DNA from: Prevotella sp.
GTDB taxonomy: Bacteria; Bacteroidota; Bacteroidia; Bacteroidales; Bacteroidaceae
Reading direction: 5' to 3'
Length of the DNA: 41,736 nucleotides
NCBI GenBank assembly: GCA_017619375.1
Contig: JAFZSL010000029.1
Span: 1-41,736, forward strand
In this document: piece after piece, positions 33,094 to 41,385 of the stretch
How the letters are laid out: every line of letters begins with the position of its first letter
Position numbering within the stretch: the stretch's first letter is position 1
Translations under genes and position numbers: made by a program
Notes under the pieces: generated by a model
Told to the model about the DNA's origin: nothing
What the model saw: the letters and a program-made list of their open reading frames with translations, nothing else
The model's database searches: none

Positions 33094-33306
33094 TAATTGT
33101 ATGAAAATTGATAAAAGCCAAGGACATGTGCCAATGTCTTACCATGAATGTCAGTGGCGACAAATGATACGAAAAAAGACGAAAATAAAACGTTTCTTTC
33201 AAAATGTAGGTGTCAATAATCAGGCAACCGACTGCCATCACTCTGATTTTGGCATGATAATTGCGAAATGTGATGTATGAGTATTGTTTAATAAAAATAC
33301 AAAAAG

Positions 33307-33528
33307 ATGTTTACGTTATTTGCAATTTTCATTATCGTTTCCGCATTGCTGGTCATAGGCCTTGTGCTCATTCAGGAATCCAAGGGTGGAGGTTTGTCTT
33401 CACAGTTTGATGATTTCAAGAATCATTTCGGTGTCCAACAGACCGCGACATTGTTGGAGAAAAGCACATGGGTGATGGTCGGTGTCATCGTCCTACTTTG
33501 CGTCATTTGTGTGCTCGTGCTGCCATAG
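33307..33528 (+). CDS. secG: Preprotein translocase subunit SecG
   Basis: A 73-residue inner-membrane protein of the SecYEG channel. It has two hydrophobic helices (about 2-22 and 54-72) joined by the conserved loop VLIQESKGGGLSSQF, the SecG hallmark. The length is normal for the family. The start at 33307 gives the first helix directly. The gene precedes the cyclophilin gene by 110 bases, but that gene has its own promoter. Confidence 0.95.
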   Translation: MFTLFAIFIIVSALLVIGLVLIQESKGGGLSSQFDDFKNHFGVQQTATLLEKSTWVMVGVIVLLCVICVLVLP

Positions 33529-33584
33529 TCATAAGATTTGACAAGAATTCGAAAGGGCAATGAGAGTAAAATCATCGTTTTTTC

Positions 33585-33615
33585 TTTGTATTGCTCTCGG
33601 TTTTCATTATCTTTG
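33585..33615 (+). promoter_or_regulatory. Consensus promoter of the cyclophilin gene
   Basis: TTTG (33585-33588), a 19-base gap and TATCTTTG (33608-33615) match the Bacteroidetes consensus. The promoter lies downstream of the alternative start at 33591, which supports translation from 33639. Confidence 0.8.
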
Positions 33616-33638
33616 CATGCAAAACAAATGCAGAGATT

Positions 33639-34367
33639 ATGAAAGTTAAAATCCAGACCATGTTGGGCGACATCGTTGTGCGCCTATATGACGAGACACC
33701 GCTTCATCGTGACAATTTCCTGAAATTGGTGAAGGAGGGGTATTATGATGGAACCCTTTTCCACAGGGTCATCAAGGACTTCATGATACAGGGTGGCGAC
33801 CCTGAATCCAAGGGTGCACAACCTGGCAAGATGCTGGGTGCGGGTGGTCCTGGATACACCATTGAAGCTGAAATCAAGGATTCCTTGTTCCATAAGCGTG
33901 GTGCTTTGGCTGCTGCCAGGCAGGGGGATCAGGTGAACCCCGAGCGTAGAAGCAGTGGTTCTCAGTTTTATATCGTCTGGGGACAGGTCTATAGTGAAGG
34001 CCAACTGCGTCAGTTCTCCAAACAACTACGGATGCAGCGTGTCCAGGAAGCGTTCAACGCCCTCGCCGCCAAGCATCGCGTAGAAATCATCCGGATGCGA
34101 AAAGACCGTGACCGTGCCGGACTTCAAGAGTTGCAGGATAAGTTGATTGCTGAAGCGGAGAAAAGTGTAGGCGCTGTCGGCCTTTCCGAAGAGCAGGTGA
34201 GGATTTATTCCACAGTTGGGGGCACTCCGCACCTCGACGGGCAATATACCGTGTTTGGAGAGGTGGAGGAGGGGCTTGATGTAGTGGAGATGATTCAAGG
34301 CACCGCCACAAGACGTAATGACAGGCCGATTGACGACATAGAAATGAGGGCTTCCGTTATCGAATGA
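33639..34367 (+). CDS. Cyclophilin-type peptidyl-prolyl cis-trans isomerase with helical insertion
   Basis: This 242-residue protein speeds cis-trans isomerisation of proline bonds. Cyclophilin motifs are TLFHRVIKDFMIQGGDPE (active-site Arg and surrounding residues), GALAAARQGD, GSQFYIVWGQ and GQYTVFGEVEEGLDVV. Between GSQFYIVWG and GTPHLDGQYTV, about 70 residues of charged, helix-prone sequence are inserted (roughly residues 111-185, including RMRKDRDRAGLQELQDKLIA). Plain cyclophilins of about 165 residues lack this. No signal peptide is seen with the start at 33639, so it is predicted cytoplasmic. The longer frame from 33591 begins upstream of the transcription start. DUF169 follows after 23 bases. 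Confidence 0.93.
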   Translation: MKVKIQTMLGDIVVRLYDETPLHRDNFLKLVKEGYYDGTLFHRVIKDFMIQGGDPESKGAQPGKMLGAGGPGYTIEAEIKDSLFHKRGALAAARQGDQVNPERRSSGSQFYIVWGQVYSEGQLRQFSKQLRMQRVQEAFNALAAKHRVEIIRMRKDRDRAGLQELQDKLIAEAEKSVGAVGLSEEQVRIYSTVGGTPHLDGQYTVFGEVEEGLDVVEMIQGTATRRNDRPIDDIEMRASVIE

Positions 34368-34390
34368 TTTTCTTTGAATGACAGTTTCTT

Positions 34391-35110
34391 ATGGAAATAC
34401 AGGAGTTTATCAGCAATTACCAGGAGGCGTTCGGGCATAAGGCCCAGTTGCCTTTGTTGTTTGGGTATGGCGATCATCCTATTGCCCTAACGGAAAAAAT
34501 CGGCGGTTGTTTCTTCAAGGGACTGCAAGCGGCAAGGGAGGGTACTCCTGTTTGCCTCACCGTCGATGTCATCGGATGTGGAGGTGGAAAATTGTATACC
34601 GGTTTTTCTGATATGCCGGAAAGGGTGCCCGGCTTCGTTTCGTTAAAGGAGAAATATAAGAAAACACCAGAGATGGTGGTCGATTATGTACGAGGGCTTG
34701 GGATGCATAGGGCTGAGAAACCCTGCTTGAACTTTGTCAGAATAGACAAAGCCTCGTCTTTTGATGGCTTCGAAGGGGTGTTGTTCTTTGCCACACCCGA
34801 TATGCTGTCGGGGTTGTGTGGATGGGCTTTTTATGATGGCAACGAACCGGATGCTGTCGTGTCGCTCTTCGGGTCAGGCTGTAGCACAGTGGTTTCCATG
34901 ACGGTGGTGGAGAACGAACGATGTGGCCATCGTTGTTTCATGGGACTTTTCGACCCTTCCGTACGTCCGTGGGTGGGGAAGAATGAACTGAGTTTTACGA
35001 TTCCCTTCTCTCGTTTCGTTCCGATGATGGACAGCATGAGAGACTGCTTCTTGTTTGGCACACACGCTTGGGAGAAGGTGAAGAAAAGAATGGAGGAACA
35101 AGATGGATAG
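34391..35110 (+). CDS. DUF169 family protein
   Basis: A 239-residue soluble protein of the DUF169 family. Matching parts include VCLTVDVIGCGGGKLYTGF (about 53-71), ADMPERVPGF-type sequence, EGVLFFATPDMLSGL (about 128-142), SLFGSGCSTVV (about 157-167) and the C-terminal NELSFTIPFSRFVPMMDSM. Function is unproven; conserved cysteines (VIGCGGG and GSGCS) suggest a cofactor or metal site. It follows the cyclophilin gene after 23 bases and probably shares its transcript. Confidence 0.9.
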   Translation: MEIQEFISNYQEAFGHKAQLPLLFGYGDHPIALTEKIGGCFFKGLQAAREGTPVCLTVDVIGCGGGKLYTGFSDMPERVPGFVSLKEKYKKTPEMVVDYVRGLGMHRAEKPCLNFVRIDKASSFDGFEGVLFFATPDMLSGLCGWAFYDGNEPDAVVSLFGSGCSTVVSMTVVENERCGHRCFMGLFDPSVRPWVGKNELSFTIPFSRFVPMMDSMRDCFLFGTHAWEKVKKRMEEQDG

Positions 35111-35136
35111 GTTCTTCCAATATGAATGATTTATGC

Positions 35137-35144
35137 TATCTTTG
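35137..35144 (+). promoter_or_regulatory. -7 box for the GH51 gene
   Basis: TATCTTTG matches TAnnTTTG, 40 bases before the ATG at 35185. No TTTG at the -33 position. Confidence 0.5.
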
Positions 35145-35184
35145 CATCGTTTTTCCTGCAAATAATACCATTAACAAGAAACCT

Positions 35185-37380
35185 ATGAATAATATGACCA
35201 GAAAAGGATGTGCAATAGCATTTATGTTGTTGTTTGCACTGATGCAATGTTTGGCGCAGACCGAACAGCGTAGCTTGACAATCGACGTGAAAAATCTGGG
35301 CATAGAGATCAGCCCCACCCTCAGCGGCATCTTCTTTGAGGACATCAACCAGTCGCTCGATGGAGGAATCTGTGCGCAGATGATTCAGAACAATTCCTTC
35401 CAAGCTTACAATGTTCCCGACGGACCAGCGAATGAGTTTTCACAGAGCGACACCATATTCTTCGGGTGGACTGTTGTGAACAAGGGTGGTGCTGTCGGCC
35501 AGGCCCATGCCGTGAGTGACCATCCTCTGGTCAAGACGTTGGAGCGCAAATACGATTACGACCCCAATGACAAATATGATGATGAACAGCGGTATGTGCA
35601 ATATTGTGTGCGGTTCGACATCAAGGCGGCGGGCAATGGATACGGCATTGCTGCCAATGGATACGGCATCGTCCCGACATCACGTGAACGTGGAGCCATC
35701 TATTCCAATAACACACAACGCCCCTCACTACCCGTAGAAGCAAAGACGAAATATGACCTCGGCCTCTATTTGCAAGGTGACAACTACAAGGGCAAGGTGC
35801 GCGTGTGGCTTGAGGATATCGACGGAAACATCAACTCCAACGTCATCAAGATATCCAAGTTGCCTGACGGTTGGAAGAGATATTCCGGTAAGTTGAAGGC
35901 GTTGCGGTCGTCGGATAGCCGACTGGTCATCATGGGGGATGCCGCAGGCACTTTCTACCTCGATTTCGTCACACTGTTGCCAGAGGCGTCGCGTCTGTGG
36001 AAAGACGGCAAGTGGGGACCGTTTCGCAAGGATATGATGGAGGCGTTGGCCAACCTCCATCCCAAGTTCATGAGGTTCCCTGGGGGGTGCGCATCGGAGG
36101 GACCCAACTACTTCGGCCAGGTCTTCTGGAAAAACTCCATCGGCAGGCCAGAGGAACGTGTAGGATTCCGCAACCACTGGGGGTATTGGACTTCACAATA
36201 TGTCGGTTTCTATGAGTATTTCCTCATGGCAGAGTCATTAGGCGCAAGTCCATTGCCGGTGCTCAACAACGGTGTGACGTGCCAGTTTGCCGGACATCAG
36301 TATATCGCACCGCTTGAGACGGAGGCTGACCGAAGGCGTTTTCACGACATCTATGTGCAAGACGCTCTTGACCTCATCGAGTTCTGCAACGGACCGGCAA
36401 CCTCCAAATGGGGTAAGGTGCGTGCGGAGATGGGGCATCCCGAGCCGTTCAATCTGAAATATCTCGGCATTGGCAACGAGAACCGGGGAAAGGAGTTTTG
36501 GGAGCGTTTCGACATCATGTACAGGGCTGTCAAGGCCCGGTATCCCGACATCATCATCGTCTCCACAGCCGGTGCACGTGACGCTGGACGGGAGTTTGAT
36601 GCCAATTATGCAGAGATAGATTCCCTTTATCCCGATACTTATGTGGATGAGCACTATTACAAGGGTGACGACTGGTTCTTCAGCCAGGGCGACAGGTATG
36701 CACCCGGTGCCAAACGCGGGGGGCAGGGACTGACCTACGACCGCAGCAAGCCAACCCGAGTGTTTGTGGGTGAGTTTGCTAACAACAGCACCAACAACGC
36801 CTATCGTTCCACACTGGCAGAGGCTGCCTATTGGCTGAGCCTGGAGCGCAACTCCGACATGGTGGTCATGGCAGCATACGCTCCGCTCTTTTGCAAGAAA
36901 GGTTACAACAAGTGGAACTCCAACCTCATCTGGTTTGACAACCGTGGCTTGTGGCGAACCACCAACTACTACTATCAGCATCTCTTCTCGTTGGGTGGAA
37001 ACAGGGCTTTGGGACATCATGACGTGATGAATGGTAATGAGGCCGACGGAAAAGTCTATACCTCACCAACCATCGATACCGATACCGGAAACATTTTTGT
37101 GAAGTTCGTCAATGCCGAGGCGAAGGGCAAATCGATAAGCGTAGCTCTCAATACGGATGACACATATATGGCCGAGGTTGAATATATCACTTCCCACGAC
37201 CTCGATGTGAAAAACCAGGGCGACCAGAATTACTATTCGAGTCACCCGGATGTGGACAATACATTCAGTTACCATGAAGCTGTCACCCCCAAAACCGAAA
37301 CTATCGGAAACGTGAATAGGACATTCGTCTTTGTGATGCCCGAAAACTCGGTAGGTGTATTGAGGCTGACTAAAAGATAA
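35185..37380 (+). CDS. Glycoside hydrolase family 51 alpha-L-arabinofuranosidase
   Basis: The exported enzyme removes arabinofuranose side groups from arabinan or arabinoxylan. The 731-residue protein starts MNNMTRKG at 35185, giving a normal signal peptide (about 1-26); the frame open to 35068 runs back through the promoter. An N-terminal IEISPTLSGIFFEDINQSLD begins the fold and a carbohydrate-binding-like segment lies at about 110-235. The catalytic barrel shows FMRFPGGCASEG, YLGIGNENRG (acid/base E432) and RVFVGEFANN (nucleophile E530). A C-terminal beta domain follows. The length fits Bacteroidetes GH51. There is no SusC/D pair next to it. Confidence 0.95.
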   Translation: MNNMTRKGCAIAFMLLFALMQCLAQTEQRSLTIDVKNLGIEISPTLSGIFFEDINQSLDGGICAQMIQNNSFQAYNVPDGPANEFSQSDTIFFGWTVVNKGGAVGQAHAVSDHPLVKTLERKYDYDPNDKYDDEQRYVQYCVRFDIKAAGNGYGIAANGYGIVPTSRERGAIYSNNTQRPSLPVEAKTKYDLGLYLQGDNYKGKVRVWLEDIDGNINSNVIKISKLPDGWKRYSGKLKALRSSDSRLVIMGDAAGTFYLDFVTLLPEASRLWKDGKWGPFRKDMMEALANLHPKFMRFPGGCASEGPNYFGQVFWKNSIGRPEERVGFRNHWGYWTSQYVGFYEYFLMAESLGASPLPVLNNGVTCQFAGHQYIAPLETEADRRRFHDIYVQDALDLIEFCNGPATSKWGKVRAEMGHPEPFNLKYLGIGNENRGKEFWERFDIMYRAVKARYPDIIIVSTAGARDAGREFDANYAEIDSLYPDTYVDEHYYKGDDWFFSQGDRYAPGAKRGGQGLTYDRSKPTRVFVGEFANNSTNNAYRSTLAEAAYWLSLERNSDMVVMAAYAPLFCKKGYNKWNSNLIWFDNRGLWRTTNYYYQHLFSLGGNRALGHHDVMNGNEADGKVYTSPTIDTDTGNIFVKFVNAEAKGKSISVALNTDDTYMAEVEYITSHDLDVKNQGDQNYYSSHPDVDNTFSYHEAVTPKTETIGNVNRTFVFVMPENSVGVLRLTKR

Positions 37381-37442
37381 TATTACAGAAGTTTCGCATT
37401 AGCCCAACTTATAGGTTTCAAATAATGATCCTATTTGTGACG

Positions 37443-38219
37443 CTATTGTTTCTCCGTTAGATACTTCCAGTAGCGGCGGGGCATGTCGTTGAGTTGCTTG
37501 CGTGGGTTAAGGCGCTCACGGATGCAGATGGCCTTGAAATAGGTGCGCCAAAGGTCTTGCAACAAGTGGTCGTCGCTGCTGAGAACCTCGTCGGAGAGTT
37601 TGCCGTCGGTTAGAGAAAAGGGGAAGGAGGCCTCGTCCTCGAAAGTGATGTGGAGTGGAGGTGACTGGCCATCGTAGTGATAGCCGTAATGCCGGTGGGC
37701 GTCATAGATGAGCCATGGCTGGTCGTTGAAACGGTCGTGGAAATGGTTGATGATGAGGGGTAGCACGTTGTGGTCGGGTGAGATGACGGCAAGATAAGTG
37801 CCGTCCTTCGCCTTCTGGAAGCGCACGAACTGCTTCATACGATGGGCTTCGTGCACCACCCGGTGCGCAATCTGTGTCACGGTTAGCACATTAGGGTCGG
37901 CGAAGTTGCGTATTACCTCACATCCCGAGCGGAACACCTTGCAGATAACCATGAACAGCGGTTGCCACAGTTCAGGCAGTTCCGACAGTTGGCAGGTGGA
38001 AATCATCCGCATAGCCTCACGTGCCAGTTGCTTTTCCAGGCCGGTCCACACGCGGCGTGCTTTTTCGGTATCGGTGGCCACCTTGTGAGTACGGTCACAG
38101 AACAGGGGCAGTACATCGCCGCCCGTCAGCAGCCGCTCAGGTTCTTCTTTCAGAAGGAAGGCATCGAACACAGCCGAAAGCAGACCTTCCATCGTGCCGT
38201 CAAACACATACACCGTCAT
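37443..38219 (-). CDS. TIGR03915 family putative DNA-metabolism protein
   Basis: This 258-residue protein is the usual partner of the radical SAM protein encoded just upstream. It starts MTVYVFDGTMEGLLSAVFDA at 38219, its ATG overlapping the partner's TGA (ATGA, 38216-38219); the frame open to 38363 is a shadow inside that gene. Family features include VIRNFADPNVLTV, VHEAHRMKQFVRFQ, YLAVISPDHNVLPLIINHF and the C-terminal RKQLNDMPRRYWKYL. The family (DUF4130-containing) is predicted to take part in DNA repair or modification; no activity is demonstrated. The 4-base overlap argues for a complex or a coupled function. Confidence 0.92.
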   Translation of the reverse strand: MTVYVFDGTMEGLLSAVFDAFLLKEEPERLLTGGDVLPLFCDRTHKVATDTEKARRVWTGLEKQLAREAMRMISTCQLSELPELWQPLFMVICKVFRSGCEVIRNFADPNVLTVTQIAHRVVHEAHRMKQFVRFQKAKDGTYLAVISPDHNVLPLIINHFHDRFNDQPWLIYDAHRHYGYHYDGQSPPLHITFEDEASFPFSLTDGKLSDEVLSSDDHLLQDLWRTYFKAICIRERLNPRKQLNDMPRRYWKYLTEKQ

Positions 38220-39505
38220 TCCGCAAAGTCCAGTTTCAATTGCATTTCCTCCGCCGCCCGTTTCCGCTGTGCCTTCGACACGAGCAAAGGACGCAGGCGT
38301 TCGGGACGCAATTCGTTGATGCCCACGGTGGGTTGAGAGTACGTCGAGGTCAGTTCGCCACATGTGATGAAATATTGGGCTTTCTTCATCACCACGCCCA
38401 TCTTCTTCAGGTGATAGGAGGTAAGCCGTCCCGAGCGGCGTGCGTTTACAATAAGCATGGCCGACTTCGTGCCGAGTCCGGGCACGCGCAGCAACTTCTC
38501 ATAATTGGCGGTGTTAATATCGACGGGGAAGAACTCCGGGTGGCGCAATGCCCAGGCCAGTTTGGGGTCTATTTCCAGGTCGAGGTGGGTGTGGCGGTCG
38601 TCCACGATTTCGTCCACCGTGAAGTGATAGAATCGCAGCAGCCAATCGGCTTGGTACAGACGGTTCTCACGGACGAGTGGTGGCTGTTTCAAAATGGGCA
38701 GGCGGGGGTCGTAGGTGTTGACACTGACGTATCCCGAATAATAGACACGCCGCATCTGTGCCTGGCCGTAGAGTGACGATGACATCTGGAGAATGTCGCG
38801 GTCGCTTTCGCTGGTGGCTCCTACAATCATCTGTGTCGATTGCCCGGCGGGAACGAAGCGAGGTGCATGGCGGTATTTGCGGCGTTCCTCCTTGTTCTCC
38901 AGTATGCCCTGTCGGATGATCTGCATGGGTTGGAACACGCTCAGATGGTCCTTCTCTGGGGCAAGTAGTTTGAGTGACTCCTCCTTCGGTATCTCGATGT
39001 TCACGCTCATGCGGTCAGCCCAGCGGCCAGCCTCAGCGAGTAGTTCTTGTGATGCTCCGGGGATGCTTTTCAGGTGGATGTAGCCGTTGAAGCGGTGTTT
39101 CGTGCGCAGGTCGCGGACGATGGCTACGAGGCGTTCCATCGTATAGTCGGGATTGCGCACCACGCCACTCGAGAGAAACAGTCCCTCGATGTAGTTGCGG
39201 CGGTAGAACTCCATCGTGATTTCCTCCAGTTCCGACACGGAGAGAGTGGCTCGCCGAATGTCGTTGGAGCGGCGGTTGATGCAATAGGCGCAGTCGTAGA
39301 TGCAGTAGTTGGTGAGCATTACCTTCAACAGTGAGATGCAGCGTCCGTCATCGGCAAACGAGTGACAGATGCCCACGCCGCCCACGGTGTTGCCCACCAT
39401 GCCCTTGCGGCCGCTGCGCACGGTGCCGCTCGACGAACACGACACATCGTATTTCGCCGATTCTGCGAGTATCTGCAGGCGCTCCATTGTTTTCTCTGTC
39501 AACAT
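38216..39505 (-). CDS. Putative DNA modification/repair radical SAM protein (TIGR03916 type)
   Basis: A 429-residue radical S-adenosylmethionine protein. The 4Fe-4S cluster motif CIYDCAYC (CxxxCxxC) lies at about residue 70. It is followed by the TIM-barrel-type FYRRNYIEGLFLSSGV and KSIPGASQELLAEAG. The C-terminus has a helix-hairpin-helix DNA-binding motif, DINTANYEKLLRVPGLGTKS (about 335-354). The family is consistently paired with TIGR03915, as here, with a 4-base overlap. The reaction is unknown. A promoter lies at 39573-39604. Confidence 0.93.
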   Translation of the reverse strand: MLTEKTMERLQILAESAKYDVSCSSSGTVRSGRKGMVGNTVGGVGICHSFADDGRCISLLKVMLTNYCIYDCAYCINRRSNDIRRATLSVSELEEITMEFYRRNYIEGLFLSSGVVRNPDYTMERLVAIVRDLRTKHRFNGYIHLKSIPGASQELLAEAGRWADRMSVNIEIPKEESLKLLAPEKDHLSVFQPMQIIRQGILENKEERRKYRHAPRFVPAGQSTQMIVGATSESDRDILQMSSSLYGQAQMRRVYYSGYVSVNTYDPRLPILKQPPLVRENRLYQADWLLRFYHFTVDEIVDDRHTHLDLEIDPKLAWALRHPEFFPVDINTANYEKLLRVPGLGTKSAMLIVNARRSGRLTSYHLKKMGVVMKKAQYFITCGELTSTYSQPTVGINELRPERLRPLLVSKAQRKRAAEEMQLKLDFAE

Positions 39506-39572
39506 GGTTCCCTTGTCATTAGAATTTCACACCTTTCACTTCCATCCTACATCCTATCAATCAAATTCGTTG

Positions 39573-39604
39573 TAAAGGTAAGGCTTTTTGGGGAGAGTAC
39601 CAAA
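39573..39604 (-). promoter_or_regulatory. Promoter of the radical SAM/TIGR03915 operon
   Basis: On the minus strand, TTTG (39601-39604), a 20-base gap and TACCTTTA (39573-39580) match the Bacteroidetes promoter with one mismatch in the last base of the -7 box. Confidence 0.6.
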
Positions 39605-39631
39605 TTTTTACCATTACAAATCCTTTTGTTC

Positions 39632-39703
39632 TTTCTATCCTTCCTATGGTTTCTATGGTTTCTATTGTTTCTATAGCTTCTGTGGTTTCTATAGTTTCTA
39701 TCT
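39632..39703. repeat. 9-base tandem repeat, eight units of TTTCTATRG type
   Basis: Eight consecutive 9-base units can be phased: TTTCTATCC, TTCCTATGG, TTTCTATGG, TTTCTATTG, TTTCTATAG, CTTCTGTGG, TTTCTATAG and TTTCTATCT. The array begins 28 bases upstream of the -33 box of the radical SAM operon. Confidence 0.85.
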
Positions 39704-39743
39704 TTTTTTCATTTCCTCGGCAAAAATAATAGCATGTTGACTC

Positions 39744-39936
39744 AAATCGTGGCACAAGCGAGTGAAAAAGACGGAAAACTTGTTTTCCTGGTCTTTTTCC
39801 GAGCGCCAGTCGATTCAACGCAGTTAAATCGTGGTACAAGCGAGTGAAAAAGACGGAAAACTTGTTTTCCTGGTCTTTTTCCGAGCGCCAGACGATTCAA
39901 CGCAGTTAAATCGTGGTACAAGCGAGAGAAAAATGA
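39744..39936. repeat. 82-base tandem repeat (about 2.4 copies) with a hairpin in each full copy
   Basis: Units start at 39744, 39826 and 39908, an exact 82-base period, beginning AAATCGTGGYACAAGCGAG. The first two full units differ at only a couple of positions; the third is truncated and diverges after about 28 bases. Each full unit contains GAAAAAGACGGAAAAC pairing with GTTTTCCTGGTCTTTTTC, a long stem with a 2-base bulge and a TT loop. Such a unit reads as a dispersed palindromic element duplicated in place. Confidence 0.85.
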
Positions 39937-40100
39937 AGTTTAATAGAAGACCTTTATCAAGCATTGTGTCTTATGCGTAATGCATTAATAATCAGAAGAT
40001 TCGTACTGTCTTCCAAAATGGCTTGATTTTTGCAATCGTTTTTATGAATGATTCCTGTTTAGCAAAGGATGTTCAATCATAACGAATACCCCAATATACG

Positions 40101-41312
40101 ATGAATCGTAAAATTTTTGAAAAAACAAAGGCAGAGCGGTTTTTTGGAAAAAATAAAGTATTGAAATGGGTGGCAATAGTAGTTTTATCTATATTGCTAC
40201 TTCCCGTTTGTCTTTTCTTGTTGCTTGTAAAAATATTGTGGGTCATCATGGCGTCATGGCGTCATGGGAAACCTGCCAAGGAAGAGAAAGAAATCGTACG
40301 CAGAGCCAAATACCTGTCTTCCAAGATTGAAGAGGGACCGGAAAAACTGTGTGATGGAATGCCAGATTTCATAGGTACCCAATTCCAAGGGGAATGGTCT
40401 TTATATACTTGTACCATGGCTTCTGTGGCGTGGTCCAATATCGTCACCCTCTTTTCAAAACATCAAGAGAATGCCGTCAAAAGCATTGAACGAATCATAG
40501 ATGTCGCCTTGTCGCCAAAGATAAGGGAATACGACAGAAATCGATGGGGTGAGGACCCGCTTGAAGATTTGGGTGGAAGCAACAGTCATATCACCTATCT
40601 GAGCCATCTTGCATGGATGATTGGACGGTATAAGCAAATCGGAGGAGGCAACAAATATGACGACCTCTATAACACTCTTTGTGAAACCATGAATCGCAGG
40701 ATTCTTCAAAGTCCGTTTTTGAATTTACCATCTTATCCTGGAGAACCTGTCTATATGCCTGATATGCTTGTAGCCATCATAGCCCTTGATGAATATGCCC
40801 AATACCATAATGGGAAATACAAATCTACGGTGGATGAATGGTTGCGTCGGGCAAGAACGGAATGGGTTGACAAAAAGACAGGCTTGTTGGCTTCGCATTT
40901 AATAGCAAGTGGTAAACTCATACAAGATAGCAGAGGTTCATACTCTGCATCTAATTGTGCTTATTTGTCATTCATTGACACTGGATTCGCGAAAGAGCAA
41001 TATGAATGTCTCAAAAAGAATTTCAAACAGCGCTTTCCATTTACAGGTATTAAAGAATACCTTGATCGCAAATGCCTGTTTGGATGGGATAATGATGCAG
41101 GAGTGGTCATCCTTAATTTAAGTCCGTCTGGAATAGCCTTTGCCATCGGCTGTGCAACAAGGCTTGGAGATAAAAAATTCCGAAAACAACTCTTAAGAAC
41201 CGCAGAAATTGCAGGCAGCACAGTTAGATGCCATGGGAAAAGCCATTATCTTCTTGCTGATTTTTTCTTGGTTGGTGAAGCTATTACTCTTGCCATGAGA
41301 ACCTCCACTTGA
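40101..41312 (+). CDS. Membrane-anchored protein resembling linalool dehydratase/isomerase (alpha/alpha barrel)
   Basis: A 403-residue protein with one N-terminal hydrophobic anchor (about 22-53) after a basic stretch, then a soluble alpha-helical part. The order of helices and spacing resembles the linalool dehydratase/isomerase (LinD) fold. WGEDPLED (about 150) is followed by LSHLAWMIGRYKQIGGGNKY, RRILQSPFLNLPSYPG, IALDEYAQYHNGKYKSTVDE and GLLASHLIASG. The two catalytic cysteines of LinD have no counterpart in the matching LPSYPGEPVYMPDM segment, so linalool chemistry is not predicted. It is monocistronic with a strong terminator. No clear promoter was seen. The family call is tentative. 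Confidence 0.55.
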   Translation: MNRKIFEKTKAERFFGKNKVLKWVAIVVLSILLLPVCLFLLLVKILWVIMASWRHGKPAKEEKEIVRRAKYLSSKIEEGPEKLCDGMPDFIGTQFQGEWSLYTCTMASVAWSNIVTLFSKHQENAVKSIERIIDVALSPKIREYDRNRWGEDPLEDLGGSNSHITYLSHLAWMIGRYKQIGGGNKYDDLYNTLCETMNRRILQSPFLNLPSYPGEPVYMPDMLVAIIALDEYAQYHNGKYKSTVDEWLRRARTEWVDKKTGLLASHLIASGKLIQDSRGSYSASNCAYLSFIDTGFAKEQYECLKKNFKQRFPFTGIKEYLDRKCLFGWDNDAGVVILNLSPSGIAFAIGCATRLGDKKFRKQLLRTAEIAGSTVRCHGKSHYLLADFFLVGEAITLAMRTST

Positions 41313-41328
41313 AGTAGTCTGCTTGTGC

Positions 41329-41379
41329 AAAAAGTGATGCGCATCACCTGTGTGGCAGGTCTATGCGCATCACTTTTTT
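41329..41379 (+). terminator. Strong intrinsic terminator
   Basis: AAAAAGTGATGCGCAT pairs with ATGCGCATCACTTTTTT, with an inner ACCTG/CAGGT pair. The stem is long and ends in a T-run, 17 bases after the stop of the gene at 40101. The A-run on the other side makes it potentially bidirectional. Confidence 0.93.
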
Positions 41380-41385
41380 GTGGAT

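Larger units (their letters stand above)
39506..40100. other. Repeat-rich intergenic region
   Basis: These 595 bases carry the radical SAM promoter (39573-39604), a 9-base microsatellite (39632-39703), an 82-base tandem repeat with internal hairpins (39744-39936) and an AT-rich leader for the gene at 40101. Open frames across the repeats are judged to be by-products of the repeats. Confidence 0.7.

Noticed and set aside
33059-33280. 73-residue plus-strand frame between the symporter and secG
   Set aside because: Overlaps the symporter promoter, has no promoter or ribosome-binding signal and no recognisable sequence.
36238-37020. 260-residue minus-strand frame
   Set aside because: Antisense to the GH51 catalytic region, whose motifs are intact.
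38021-38776. 251-residue plus-strand frame
   Set aside because: Antisense to the radical SAM/TIGR03915 pair.
39561-39839. 92-residue minus-strand frame with IETIETIET repeats
   Set aside because: It is the 9-base microsatellite and 82-base repeat read in frame; it crosses the radical SAM promoter.
39744-39936. CRISPR array
   Set aside because: The units are contiguous 82-base copies without variable spacers and no cas gene is near.
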